From Desulfovibrio sp. OttesenSCG-928-I05 (GTDB lineage Bacteria > Desulfobacterota > Desulfovibrionia > Desulfovibrionales > Desulfovibrionaceae), in NCBI GenBank assembly GCA_030266385.1, contig JAJDHY010000004.1, forward strand, positions 1 to 37,702: a stretch of DNA of 37,702 bases, in the 5' to 3' direction. The position numbers and the translations under genes were made by a program. The notes under the pieces were generated by a model. It ran no database searches. It was not told where the DNA came from and saw only the letters and a list, made by a program, of their open reading frames with translations. This document shows positions 25,199-35,078 of this stretch, piece by piece (the first letter of the stretch is position 1; the number at the start of each line of letters is the position of its first letter).

Positions 25199-28100
25199 CT
25201 AGTTGAACATGCTCTTGATCATTTCATTCAGCAGCGCTTGCTGGGCGGCATCGTTGCCGGCCGCGTCATTGTAGCTGTCGATGAAGCTGGCACCGCGATC
25301 GCCCTCGAAGTGCACTTCGATGGTCTGGGTCGTGTCGCCGTGCTTGACGGTCAGCTCGATGCCGTCGTCCGTGACCTTGCCGCTGATATCGCCCTTGCCG
25401 AGCAGGACATCAAGGGAGTCGTTTTCGGGCAGCAGATCGCCGAGGCTGATCTTGTCGCCTTCATTCAGGTTGAAGTCCATGATCTTGTCGGTGCCGTTAT
25501 CCAGGTCCGCGACATTCCAGACGAACGTATCGCTGCCCGCGCCGCCGAACATGACGTCCGAACCCAGGCCGCCGTAGATGTCGTCGTTACCGTCGCCGCC
25601 GTTGATCGTGTCGTTGCCGCCCTGGCCGAAGATGGTGTCATCGCCGGCTTCGCCGAAGATGACGTCGGCCGCGCCGCGGTCATCTTCACTCTGGCCGAGC
25701 ATGATGGCGTTGTCACCGATGAACTCGCGCATGGCGTCGTTGAAACCGGGCGCTTCATAGTCTTCGAAGCCGCCGGTCTGGCGCACGTATTCCATGACGA
25801 TATCCAGGGATTGACCGGGCACGAGGTCTCCGGAATCCCAGCCGTCCAGGCCGAGAATCCAGTCCGCCGTCATGGCGTCGCCGAAGATCAGGTCGTTCCC
25901 TTCGCCGCCGGAGATGTTGTCCGCACCAGCGATGGAGTTCCAGTCAATGGAGCCGCCCTCGATCAGTTCCTTGGCCAGGTCATCCTTCAGCTGGTTGCCC
26001 GTGCTGGAGATGACGATCGCGCCCTTGGTGTTGTCATAACCGGCCAGGTCGGACACCTTGATGTTCGAGCCGAGCCCGATGGCGTTGACTTCCACACCCT
26101 TGCTGTTCAGCAGATCCTGCCACACCGCCAGCGCGTCGCCGCTGTCCTTGGTGTTGGTGGTGCTGCCCTGGTAGCCGTCGTTCAGCTTGAAGATGGAGGA
26201 GGTTTCCGTCCATTCCCTGGCATTGTTACCCTTCCATCTCCAGATCACGCCGTCGCCGTCGATCATCATCTTGTACCCGCCGTTGGTGGCGGGGGTTTCA
26301 ATGACCATGCCGGGCTTCCAGCTGCTGAGGTCAAGCGCATTTGGATAGTAGCCCGAGTAGCTGTAGCTGTCGGGTACGTGGTAGGTCGGCTTGCCGTCGG
26401 TGACGAAGTACACCACGTCCTTGTAGTCGACCGTGGGGCCGTTCGCGAAGCTGTAAGTGTCCGGCTGGTCATGGAACCAGTTGGCAGCCTGCAGGAATGC
26501 CGATTCGTAGTTCGTGCCGCCGTTGGCGGAGAGCGCCTTGATGGCCTTGACCAGATCCGCCAGTTCCTTGTCGGAATCGAAATCGCTGATCTGCAACTTC
26601 AAAGAACTCCTGGATTCGAACCCGACGAGGGAGATGTTGACCATGGTGTTGTCGGATGCGCCCACGTTCTTGAGCTGGGTGACCAGTTCGGTCAGGGCCG
26701 TCTGCACATAGCTCATGTTCGTCATGCTGCCGGAGGTGTCGACCACAAGGGCGACGTTGTAGGCTGCGTACACGCCTTCGCCCGCGCCGCCCGGATCGCC
26801 CACCAGCACGTCGTTTCCGCCGCCGCCGGTGATGGTGTTACTGCCGTTGTCGCCATGGTCGAACACGTTGTTCTGGAACTTGATATCCAGCGTGGACGTC
26901 ACCGGCTCCCCGTCAGGCCCGGTCACAGTGTAGGTGAACTGGTCCGTATCGCCGAACAGGTTCGTGTCCTTGCCGTCGAAGTAGTTCTGCAGGCCGGAAT
27001 CTAGGGCCTTGCCGTCTTCGCCCCGGGCAAGTTCGTAGCTGTAATCGCCGGTTTTCGGATCAAGGAACAGGGTTCCGTACTGCCCGGTGATTTCCAGGAG
27101 GCCGTCTTCGTTGAGTTCCGTAACGGCGGTACCGTCTTCGTTGCTCACCTTGGAAATGGCGTTGCCGTCTTCATCCTTCACGTAATCCTGGTCGTTATCC
27201 AGGACGGATTCCGCGCCGACGAGCACACTGGCGTCTTCATTGAACACGTCCGCGTCAGGCTGGGCTTCGCCCGGGATCGGCGCTTCGGGGATGGGTACGT
27301 TGATGTAGGAAGAGGTATAGTCGCCGTCATTGTCCTTCACACCGAAGCCGAAGTGCAGGTTCTGATCGTCCAGGGGCTCGCCGGTAACCTTGTCCACGAG
27401 CGTAAAGTGCTTGTACTGGAGGTAATCCCAGGTGCCCTGCTCGTTCATGAACACGTCGAAGGCAGGAGTTTCCACCCCGCCAGGGCCGACGATGGTCCCG
27501 ACGACCTTGCCGTCGACAACGGTGACGCGCAGGGTGCTGCCGTCTTCAAGCGTGTAGGGGCTGTTGGCGTCGTTCAGGAACGTAAAGGTGCTCATGTCGA
27601 TGCCGTCGGCACCGCCGCCCGCAACGGAACCCGTGATGTTCGCGGTAATGTATTCCACGATGTTGGGTTCGGTAAACTGCAGGCCGCCGACCGTGAAGTC
27701 ACTGGTGTTCGCGACCTTACCTTCCTTGTCATAGGCGGTGATGACGATCTCGTCAAAGCCGCCTTCCACGGAGAACTGGGACTTGTAGTTGCCCAGGTTG
27801 GAATCCGCGGTGACCGGGTAGCTGCCCACGACTTTACCGTCGCGCATCAGTGTGATCATGGCGTATTCCGCGCTGGCGTCCCCGGCGGAACCCGCAGTAA
27901 AGAGCAGGTTCAGGTCGATGGTGACGCCAAAGGAAATCTGGCCTTCGGGCAGGGAGATGACCAGCGCTTCGGATGCGTGCGCGCCGTCGGCCCCGTCCTT
28001 GATGAATTCGATTTCCTGATCGGAGCCTCTGCCGCCGTTATTGGTGGAGGTGATACCCAGACCATTGCCTATGGTCTGGGTGCCGTCGCCGTTTTCATAC

Positions 28101-31048
28101 GGAGTGTGGCCGCGGCTTCCGGTTGTATCCTTGGTGGAATGCACAACCTTGCCGCCGGGCAGATCCACCAGTTCCTTGACCGTGCCGTCGGGGTTCAGGA
28201 TGGCTTTCTTGGCGGAGAAGGTCAGCCCGTTCTCGGCCATGTAGTCGGCATCCTTGTAGCCGTTGAAGTTGATGGGATCGGTGTGGCTGTAGAACATGTC
28301 AGCGATATCGCCGGGTTCGACGGAAACACCGCTGACGCCGTTATCGCCGAAATCGAGGACGTCATCCTGCACGACGACCGTGAGGGAAGAATCTGAAGAC
28401 TGACCGTTTCCGGAAGTCGCGGTAAAGTTGAAGGAAAGGTCGGTTTCGCCGTTCTGCGGATCGCCGGAACCGTCAATATTCCTGTTGTAATCGGCACCGG
28501 ATTCGGGCGCTTCATGCCGGACCGCCGCATCCAGTTCCACCGTGTAGTCGATCTGCTGAGACGTTTTGCCGTCTTCGGCAGTTACGGTGACAACTTCGCC
28601 CTTCACGGTCAGCACGGGCTGGCCGTTCACGGAACCGATAAGGGTGGTTTTGTCGGCGCCGTAGCTCCACTCAACCTCATGCCATCCCCATTCGCCGTCA
28701 ACCTTGACCATGGCTTCAAGAGCGGGCCCTTCAGGCGCCCATGCAAACGGCTCGTCGGCCATGCCGGAGGGGCCGAAATCCACGGGAATGGAACCGAAGT
28801 TCACCGATTCGTTGGCGTTGTCGTTTTCCTTCGCGTCATCCAGGTTGTTCGGATCCAGGCTGGCGGCGTCGGTGCCCGCGTGCACGTTCTGGTTACCCTT
28901 GATGTCGGTTTCGGAGACATACGTTGTATCCTTGTCGACGCTGGGGCCCACAACGGAAGCCCGGTCATACTCGACCTCGATCTTCTGGCTGATGGTATCG
29001 CCGTCGCCGTCCTTGCCCGTGAAGGTGAACTCACGTTCGGCCGGGGAGTTCAGGCCCGGTGTGTACGAGTACTCGATGGAGACGACGTTGCCGTCTTCGT
29101 TGTACGTGTATTCGGCGGTAAAAACGCTGCCGTCGGCATAGGTATGCGAGGCGACGCCTTCCGCATTGAACGTAATCGTGGTGTTGTCGCCGTCGACGAT
29201 GGTCAGGCCGTCTTTCTCGGCAAGGCCGTCAGCGCCCATCTTGAATTCGACGGAACCTTCTTCCGGCAGTATATGCCATTTGCCGTCTTCGCCCTTGCTC
29301 CAGCCCAGCTGGATTTCCTCGTCAACCACGGTGCCGAGCACCGGGCCGTCGTCATTGATTTTGACGTCCAGAGAGATGGAGTCGGTTTCGCCGCTGGCTT
29401 TGTGCTCAACGTTCACCGGGAGTTTGCCGGCAGAAAGCTGCTCGTCATAGCTTTTTTCGTTCGTATTGGGCTGGTGGTCGTACGGAGCGGTCTGGGTGTA
29501 CTTCAAAGAGGAGCCATCCGCGCTGACTTCGTATTTGCCGATCACGGTGCCGTCAACTACGTGGTTGCCCGTTTGACCGGGCACAAAGGTCCAGCCGTCG
29601 CCAAGCTCGCTAGCGTTGATGATGCATTCGTTACCATAGCTTTTTACACCCGCGCCGTCGGAGAGCGCACTGTCGTCGGTAAGGGAGGTCACATCCTTGG
29701 GAGAGTTGACCAGCCAGAAGTTGACGTCAGGCTTGCCGGATGCGGCACCGTTTACTTCGTCGCCGTCGCCGTCAACAATTTTGATGGGAACTACAATGTG
29801 GGTGGCCTTTTCGACCGGAGCGGGGGGCTTGTACCACACGTTCCCCCGGCCATCCAGCGTAACGACGCTGCCGTCGTCAAGGGTCGCCGTCCATCCGCCG
29901 TCAGGGGTGGGCGTGGCTTTTTCGCCGCCGATAAACACGCCGCCGTTTTCGCCTGCGCCGTCATAGCCGAAACTTACGGTCTCCGGATCCCAGGTGCCCA
30001 CAATGGCGCTTTCAATACCAACCAGGTTGCCGCTGCCGTCCGTCACGGAGATCACGGGGATGTCGTCAACGATGTCGACGTTGGCAACCACGGAATCCGT
30101 CGCGCCGTTTACGCTGGTCACGCCAATGGTCCAGGAGTCGGCATTGTCTTCAACGTTTTTGCCTTCGCCGTCAGCATGCTGGACAGCGTCGCCCTGCTGG
30201 TAGGTGAAGCTGAGGTTGTAAGTACCGTCGCCGTTGTCCACGACGACAGGATTGTACAGCATCCCGCTATCGCCGGAAATTCCTCCAGCCGGAAAACCGG
30301 TCAGGGTGCCGCCCGCAACGGCATAGGACACACCGTCGATAAGTACGGAGGCAAGACCGTCGTTGGTGGTGATCAGGAAGTCCATCTGATAGACAGGGTC
30401 GGATTTTTCGGGATCGTAGTTCGTCCCGCCTTCCATGTATGATTCGTCAACTTTCAGGTTATAGCCGTCTGCGGCCATGTAGTACACGGGGTTATCCGGA
30501 GTGCTGGGATCTCCGGGATTCCCGCCGGGCCCGGGGATAATGGGCGTGATGGAAATGGCCGGGTCAGGGCCGGCGTTGAGGCCGGTGTATTCCACGGAGG
30601 GGTCGGTGGCTCTACCCCACTGGTTGGTACCCAAAGAGCCGATACGGGCAACGCCGTTGATCAGGGAGCCGGATTCATCGCCGTATTCGCCGGAACCGCT
30701 GCTGGGGTTGCCCGCAGGGCCCGCAGCGGGGCCGGCCGCCGTGGAGATGTCGATATCAAAGCTGGCCAGGTAGTCGGCGGAAGCGACTTCATCACCACTC
30801 GGCAGGACCAGAGAGGGGAGCGCTTCGTCGCCGACGACGAAAAAGTCGGTCAGGGTAACGGTGCCGCCGCCGTCGACGTCGAACACGAGGTCGTTGCCGG
30901 AGCGCGACGCGGTAGCAGCACCCGGATCAAAACCGAGTTCAAGTATGCCGCCCGCAACGGAAGCAACGTCAAGACTTTCACCGGTCAACGGGGCCGGAAC
31001 TTTGATGGCCTGCTGATTGGAAGAGTTGGAAATAGATTCGGGTGCCAT
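25199..31048 (-). CDS. Giant RTX/VWA type I-secreted adhesin (LapA/BapA-like)
   Basis: 1949 aa; repeated 'DDGPV/DDIPV' Ig-like blocks, VWA MIDAS 'VALVVDTSGSMTNMSYVQTALTEL', C-terminal 'GEAGDDTIFGQGGNDTINGGDGNDDIYGGLGSDVMFGGAGSDTFVW' RTX repeats and T1SS-type C-terminal end; no Sec signal peptide. Confidence 0.92.
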   Translation of the reverse strand: MAPESISNSSNQQAIKVPAPLTGESLDVASVAGGILELGFDPGAATASRSGNDLVFDVDGGGTVTLTDFFVVGDEALPSLVLPSGDEVASADYLASFDIDISTAAGPAAGPAGNPSSGSGEYGDESGSLINGVARIGSLGTNQWGRATDPSVEYTGLNAGPDPAISITPIIPGPGGNPGDPSTPDNPVYYMAADGYNLKVDESYMEGGTNYDPEKSDPVYQMDFLITTNDGLASVLIDGVSYAVAGGTLTGFPAGGISGDSGMLYNPVVVDNGDGTYNLSFTYQQGDAVQHADGEGKNVEDNADSWTIGVTSVNGATDSVVANVDIVDDIPVISVTDGSGNLVGIESAIVGTWDPETVSFGYDGAGENGGVFIGGEKATPTPDGGWTATLDDGSVVTLDGRGNVWYKPPAPVEKATHIVVPIKIVDGDGDEVNGAASGKPDVNFWLVNSPKDVTSLTDDSALSDGAGVKSYGNECIINASELGDGWTFVPGQTGNHVVDGTVIGKYEVSADGSSLKYTQTAPYDHQPNTNEKSYDEQLSAGKLPVNVEHKASGETDSISLDVKINDDGPVLGTVVDEEIQLGWSKGEDGKWHILPEEGSVEFKMGADGLAEKDGLTIVDGDNTTITFNAEGVASHTYADGSVFTAEYTYNEDGNVVSIEYSYTPGLNSPAEREFTFTGKDGDGDTISQKIEVEYDRASVVGPSVDKDTTYVSETDIKGNQNVHAGTDAASLDPNNLDDAKENDNANESVNFGSIPVDFGPSGMADEPFAWAPEGPALEAMVKVDGEWGWHEVEWSYGADKTTLIGSVNGQPVLTVKGEVVTVTAEDGKTSQQIDYTVELDAAVRHEAPESGADYNRNIDGSGDPQNGETDLSFNFTATSGNGQSSDSSLTVVVQDDVLDFGDNGVSGVSVEPGDIADMFYSHTDPINFNGYKDADYMAENGLTFSAKKAILNPDGTVKELVDLPGGKVVHSTKDTTGSRGHTPYENGDGTQTIGNGLGITSTNNGGRGSDQEIEFIKDGADGAHASEALVISLPEGQISFGVTIDLNLLFTAGSAGDASAEYAMITLMRDGKVVGSYPVTADSNLGNYKSQFSVEGGFDEIVITAYDKEGKVANTSDFTVGGLQFTEPNIVEYITANITGSVAGGGADGIDMSTFTFLNDANSPYTLEDGSTLRVTVVDGKVVGTIVGPGGVETPAFDVFMNEQGTWDYLQYKHFTLVDKVTGEPLDDQNLHFGFGVKDNDGDYTSSYINVPIPEAPIPGEAQPDADVFNEDASVLVGAESVLDNDQDYVKDEDGNAISKVSNEDGTAVTELNEDGLLEITGQYGTLFLDPKTGDYSYELARGEDGKALDSGLQNYFDGKDTNLFGDTDQFTYTVTGPDGEPVTSTLDIKFQNNVFDHGDNGSNTITGGGGNDVLVGDPGGAGEGVYAAYNVALVVDTSGSMTNMSYVQTALTELVTQLKNVGASDNTMVNISLVGFESRSSLKLQISDFDSDKELADLVKAIKALSANGGTNYESAFLQAANWFHDQPDTYSFANGPTVDYKDVVYFVTDGKPTYHVPDSYSYSGYYPNALDLSSWKPGMVIETPATNGGYKMMIDGDGVIWRWKGNNAREWTETSSIFKLNDGYQGSTTNTKDSGDALAVWQDLLNSKGVEVNAIGLGSNIKVSDLAGYDNTKGAIVISSTGNQLKDDLAKELIEGGSIDWNSIAGADNISGGEGNDLIFGDAMTADWILGLDGWDSGDLVPGQSLDIVMEYVRQTGGFEDYEAPGFNDAMREFIGDNAIMLGQSEDDRGAADVIFGEAGDDTIFGQGGNDTINGGDGNDDIYGGLGSDVMFGGAGSDTFVWNVADLDNGTDKIMDFNLNEGDKISLGDLLPENDSLDVLLGKGDISGKVTDDGIELTVKHGDTTQTIEVHFEGDRGASFIDSYNDAAGNDAAQQALLNEMIKSMFN

Positions 31049-31238
31049 GGTTTCCCCCCAAGGCTAAAAAGTTACGAGGAACCGGCATGCGTACCGGCGC
31101 CTGTTAGGAAAAATCCCAGATATAAAAAGTAGAATTCCCAGCGAACAGGACCCCCCGTCACTATCCGTAGTATTTGTGTCATACGTAAACTCTCGACGAC
31201 AATCAATAGGTAATGGCAAATTTATGAGTTTTTTTATA

Positions 31239-31942
31239 TTGGAAGAAATCAGAGAGGCGTTTTCAAAAGATTGCTCGTTGATGGCTGTACATAGGGAACT
31301 GAAACGACTCGGCTTTCGCTACAAAAAAACTCTGAAGGCGTCCGAACAAGAACGCGAAGACAGAGCAGAGAGCAGAAAGAACAGGGCTGAGTTTCAAAAG
31401 ACTGTTTTTGCAGAACGCCTTGTTTTTCTTGATGAGTCCAGCGCAAAAACCAATATGGCGCGTTTGCGGGGCCGCTCTTACGGCGGCTCCCGCTGTCATG
31501 CGAGCGCGCCTTGCGGCCACTGGAAGACCTTGACAATGCTTTCATCGATCCGTCTTGACGGAAGTACGGAATGTATTGTGATTGATGGTGCAATGGATAA
31601 GGCCATGTTCGAACAGTATATAGTTCAGGTTCTGTGCCCAGCCTTACGTCCAAACGATATTGTGATTATGGATAATTTGTCGGCTCACAAAAATCCTGAA
31701 GTGGCCGTGCATATCAAAAATTGCGGAGCGGAACTTTTATATTTACCTGTATACAGTCCAGATTTGAATCCTATTGAAAATATGTGGAGCAAGGTTAAGC
31801 AATTGTTACGGGGCACGGAAGCGTGAACATATGCCGCTTTGGAAAAAGGCATCGCCTGCGCACTTGATCTGGTTTGCGCAAACGATGCCAAGGCTGGTTT
31901 AAGAATTGCGGATATGAACGATTTCAAGAATGAACTTCTCTA
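31239..31942 (+). pseudogene. 5'-truncated IS630 transposase copy
   Basis: High nucleotide identity to 24373-25079, same right end (gaacttctcta); premature TGA at 31824-31826 (gaagcgTGA versus gaagcgcga) and a 1-nt deletion at gatgccaagg versus gatgcccaagg. Confidence 0.9.
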
Positions 31943-31975
31943 GAGCCGCCCATTTGGCTGCTGATGATGAATAAC

Positions 31976-32030
31976 GCCGCCCCCTCCTGCGTGTAGCCGC
32001 GTTTCGCCGGTACGCGCAGGAGGGGGCGGC
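31976..32030 (-). terminator. Hairpin downstream of tex
   Basis: gccgccccctcctgcg/cgcaggagggggcggc 16-bp stem. Confidence 0.6.
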
Positions 32031-32089
32031 TAATGGTAGTGTTCCGGGCTATCCCCGCAGGGAACGACCGAGGAATGTCCCGGCGTTCC

Positions 32090-34483
32090 CTATTTTTTTC
32101 GCACCCCGGCCAGCAGTCCCTCAAAGGGTCTGTGCCCCGCGGCATCGTTGCGGGGACTCCCTCCGCCGTTTTTATTCGGGGCATTTTTCTCCCGGCGGGG
32201 AGCATCATTCCTGCGAGACTGTGTCGGGCGGGTATGATCGCCGGACGCATTCCGCTCCTGTCCACGTCCGGCATTTCCGCCGGATCCGCGCTGTTCAGGG
32301 GCTTCGGGATTTTCTTTCATGGACAGGGCAATGCGCTTGCGGGCTTTATCCACTTCCAGCACGGTAACCCGGACTTTCTGCTGCACGCTGACCACCTCAT
32401 GCGGGTCACGCACGAAACGGTCGGCCAGCTGGCTGATATGCACCAGCCCGTCCTGATGCACGCCGATATCCACAAACGCCCCGAAATTGGTCACGTTGGT
32501 GACCACGCCGGGCAGCACCATGCCTTCTTCCAGGTCATCAAGGCTGTTTACGCCATCCGCAAAAGCGAACTGTTCAAAGGATTCGCGGGGGTCGCGCCCC
32601 GGCTTTTCCAGTTCCGCCATGATATCGCGCAGGGTGGGCAAGCCAATGCTATCACTGACATAGCGTTCCAGCACAATGCTTTTTCTCCGCTCGGGGTCCC
32701 GGAGCAAATCCGGCACGGCGCAACCCAGATCGCGGGCCATGGCTTCCACCACGCCGTAGGATTCCGGGTGCACGGCGGAAGCATCCAGCGGGTTGGTCCC
32801 CTCGCGGATACGCAAGAACCCGGCGGCCTGTTCAAAAGCCTTGGGGCCGAGGCGCGGCACTTTCAGCAGTTCCCTGCGCCGGGCAAAGGGACCGTTTTCA
32901 TCCCGCCAGGTGACGACCGCCTTTGCCAGAGCAGGCCCAAGACCGGAAACATAGGTCAAAAGCTCCACGCTGGCGGTGTTCAGTTCCACCCCCACCGCGT
33001 TGACGCAGCTTTCCACAACTTCGCGCAGGCTTTCCTTGAGTTTCGTCTGATCCACATCGTGCTGGTACTGACCGACGCCGATGGCCTTGGGGTCAATTTT
33101 GACCAGTTCCGCCAGAGGGTCCATCAACCGGCGGCCTATGGAAATCGCACCCCGTACCGTGAGATCAAGATCCGGGAATTCCCGCCGTGCGGTTTCCGAA
33201 GCGGAATACACGCTGGCCCCGCTCTCGTTGACCATCACAACAGGAATGCCGAGGTTCAGCGAACGGACCAGGGCTTCGGTTTCCCGCCCGGCCGTTCCGT
33301 TTCCGATGGCCACGGCTTCCGCAGCGTAGCGTTCCGCAAGCGTGGTAATGGCTTCCCCGGCGCGGCGCTGCTGATCCGGGCTCATGACATGGATGAGGTC
33401 GTGGTGCAAAAGCACCCCCTGCGCGTCCAGACACACGATCTTGCACCCGGTGCGAAAACCGGGGTCTATGGCCAGCACCCGTTTTCTGCCCAGCGGCGCG
33501 GCCAGCAGCAATTGACGCAGGTTGCGGGCAAAAACGGCGATGGCCTCGTTTTCCGCTTTCTCGCGTAACGCCGCCCGCAGTTCCGTTTCCAGAGACGGGG
33601 CCAGCAAACGCTTGTAGCCGTCTTCCACGGCTTCCCGGACCTGCTCCCCCGCAGGCGACGCGTTGGCGACAAAAATGCCGCGCAGAAGCGGGAGCGCCTC
33701 TTCCGGGTCCGGCAGCATGCGTAGCGTGAGCCAGCCTTCCTTTTCGCCGCGCAACATGGCGAGAATCCTGTGTCCGGCGGCCTTGGCGGCATCTTCACGC
33801 CAATCGAAATAATCGCGGAATTTGGCGCTTTCATCATCTTTGCGCGGCGCAGCGGCGGCGCTCGTCTCGCCTTCGGCGTTTTTCGCGTCCTTTGCCTGAC
33901 TTTTGGCCAGAGAGGAGGCGATAACGGCCTTGCGGAAAAAGAACTCCCGCATTCTGCCTCTGGCGGCGGCGTCTTCACTGGTTGTTTCCGCGATGATGTC
34001 GCGTGCTCCAGCCAAAGCGGCCTCGGCAGTTTCCACGCCTTTTTCCGGGTCAATGAACGCGGCGGCAGCCTGAAAGGGATCCAGCGCGGCGCTTTGTTCC
34101 AGCAGCGTCAGCGCCAGCGCTTCAAGCCCCTTTTCACGCGCAATGGCGGCCCGTGTGCGGCGCTTGGGCCGGTAAGGCAGATAGAGGTCTTCCAGTTCCG
34201 CCAGCGTCGCAGCGGCGGCAATGCCCTTTTCCAGCGCATCGCTCAGCAGTTCCCGTTCGGTCAGGGATTTGCGGATAGCCTCCCGGCGGGCGTCCAGTTC
34301 CCGGAGCTGGACCAGCCTGTCCCGGACAGAGCTGATCGCCACTTCGTCAAGGGAACCGTGCGCTTCCTTCCGGTAGCGTGCGATAAAAGGAATGGTCGCG
34401 CCTTCATCAAGAAGCTTCGCCACCGCCGTCACCTGTCCGGCAACAATACCCAGCTCCCCGGCAATCCGGTCAACTATCTGCAT
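32090..34483 (-). CDS. tex: RNA-binding transcriptional accessory protein Tex
   Basis: MQIVDRIAGELGIVAGQVTAVAKLLDEGATIPFIARYRKEAHGSLDE...; RuvX/HhH/S1 (GVVTNVTNFGAFVDIGVHQDGLVHISQLADRFV) arrangement; basic low-complexity C-terminal tail. Confidence 0.95.
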   Translation of the reverse strand: MQIVDRIAGELGIVAGQVTAVAKLLDEGATIPFIARYRKEAHGSLDEVAISSVRDRLVQLRELDARREAIRKSLTERELLSDALEKGIAAAATLAELEDLYLPYRPKRRTRAAIAREKGLEALALTLLEQSAALDPFQAAAAFIDPEKGVETAEAALAGARDIIAETTSEDAAARGRMREFFFRKAVIASSLAKSQAKDAKNAEGETSAAAAPRKDDESAKFRDYFDWREDAAKAAGHRILAMLRGEKEGWLTLRMLPDPEEALPLLRGIFVANASPAGEQVREAVEDGYKRLLAPSLETELRAALREKAENEAIAVFARNLRQLLLAAPLGRKRVLAIDPGFRTGCKIVCLDAQGVLLHHDLIHVMSPDQQRRAGEAITTLAERYAAEAVAIGNGTAGRETEALVRSLNLGIPVVMVNESGASVYSASETARREFPDLDLTVRGAISIGRRLMDPLAELVKIDPKAIGVGQYQHDVDQTKLKESLREVVESCVNAVGVELNTASVELLTYVSGLGPALAKAVVTWRDENGPFARRRELLKVPRLGPKAFEQAAGFLRIREGTNPLDASAVHPESYGVVEAMARDLGCAVPDLLRDPERRKSIVLERYVSDSIGLPTLRDIMAELEKPGRDPRESFEQFAFADGVNSLDDLEEGMVLPGVVTNVTNFGAFVDIGVHQDGLVHISQLADRFVRDPHEVVSVQQKVRVTVLEVDKARKRIALSMKENPEAPEQRGSGGNAGRGQERNASGDHTRPTQSRRNDAPRREKNAPNKNGGGSPRNDAAGHRPFEGLLAGVRKK

Positions 34484-34626
34484 ATCCGCTCCTCACGTAC
34501 GCGTTTATCTCATAATGAACCCAAAGCGACGAAGTCTATTCCCTCGCGCCCGCCCCTGCAAGCAGACTTTTTTGCAAGGGCCTTCCGCCGCTTTTCCTTG
34601 ACAGCGTTTGCTGGGGAGTCTACGTC

Positions 34627-34652
34627 TATAATTATTGTATACAGTGTAAACA
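34627..34652 (+). promoter_or_regulatory. -10 element plus overlapping dyad (possible autoregulatory operator)
   Basis: TATAAT (34627-34632) followed by TGTATAC-agt-GTAAACA (34636-34652). Confidence 0.45.
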
Positions 34653-34667
34653 TGGAAAAGAAAAAAC

Positions 34668-35030
34668 ATGAGCACCAAAAAGAATATCGTCTCCGTCCGG
34701 CTGACGGACGAGCAGCATGCCTTTTTTACGGAATGGCAGACAAAGCTGGAAAACGAAACGGGCATTAGCGTTCCGCTGGGAGCCGTCCTGCGGCGGGCGC
34801 TGGAAGGGTTCATCGAGCAGTGCGGGCGCGGAGATATTCAGAACGAAGGACAAGAAAAGGTTCAGAAAAACGCATGGAAACGCACCCCAAAAAGTGAACG
34901 TCAGAACGCCGCTCCAGAATCCGGGGCCGAGGCCGGTTCCAAGACCGGTCCCGAGCTACCTGAAACGGACACGCATGCCAGCCGCGAAGAAAGCATCAAA
35001 AAATACATTTTCGATTACTCGGTGGAGTGA
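34668..35030 (+). CDS. Hypothetical protein, possibly ribbon-helix-helix-like N-terminus
   Basis: MSTKKNIVSVRLTDEQHAFFTEWQTKLENETGISVPLGAVLRRALEGFIEQ, then a low-complexity tail. Confidence 0.6.
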   Translation: MSTKKNIVSVRLTDEQHAFFTEWQTKLENETGISVPLGAVLRRALEGFIEQCGRGDIQNEGQEKVQKNAWKRTPKSERQNAAPESGAEAGSKTGPELPETDTHASREESIKKYIFDYSVE

Positions 35031-35078
35031 CGGAAGGCGCGCATAACGCCTCCCGCCCGTTCCGCCCGTGAACAGGGT

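Noticed and set aside
25500-25700. Short-period repeats that could suggest a CRISPR or satellite
   Set aside because: They encode GGxGxD RTX nonapeptides in frame and lack conserved-repeat/unique-spacer structure.
25109-30442. Long plus-strand ORFs (631, 347 and 642 aa) opposite the adhesin
   Set aside because: Val/Ala/His-rich mirror of an Asp/Gly/Thr-rich adhesin; no start signals or family motifs; expected from codon bias.
31239-31942. Second IS630 copy as an active transposase
   Set aside because: It lacks the left end and the HTH half, has a premature stop (gaagcgTGA) and a further 1-nt deletion; scored as a pseudogene.
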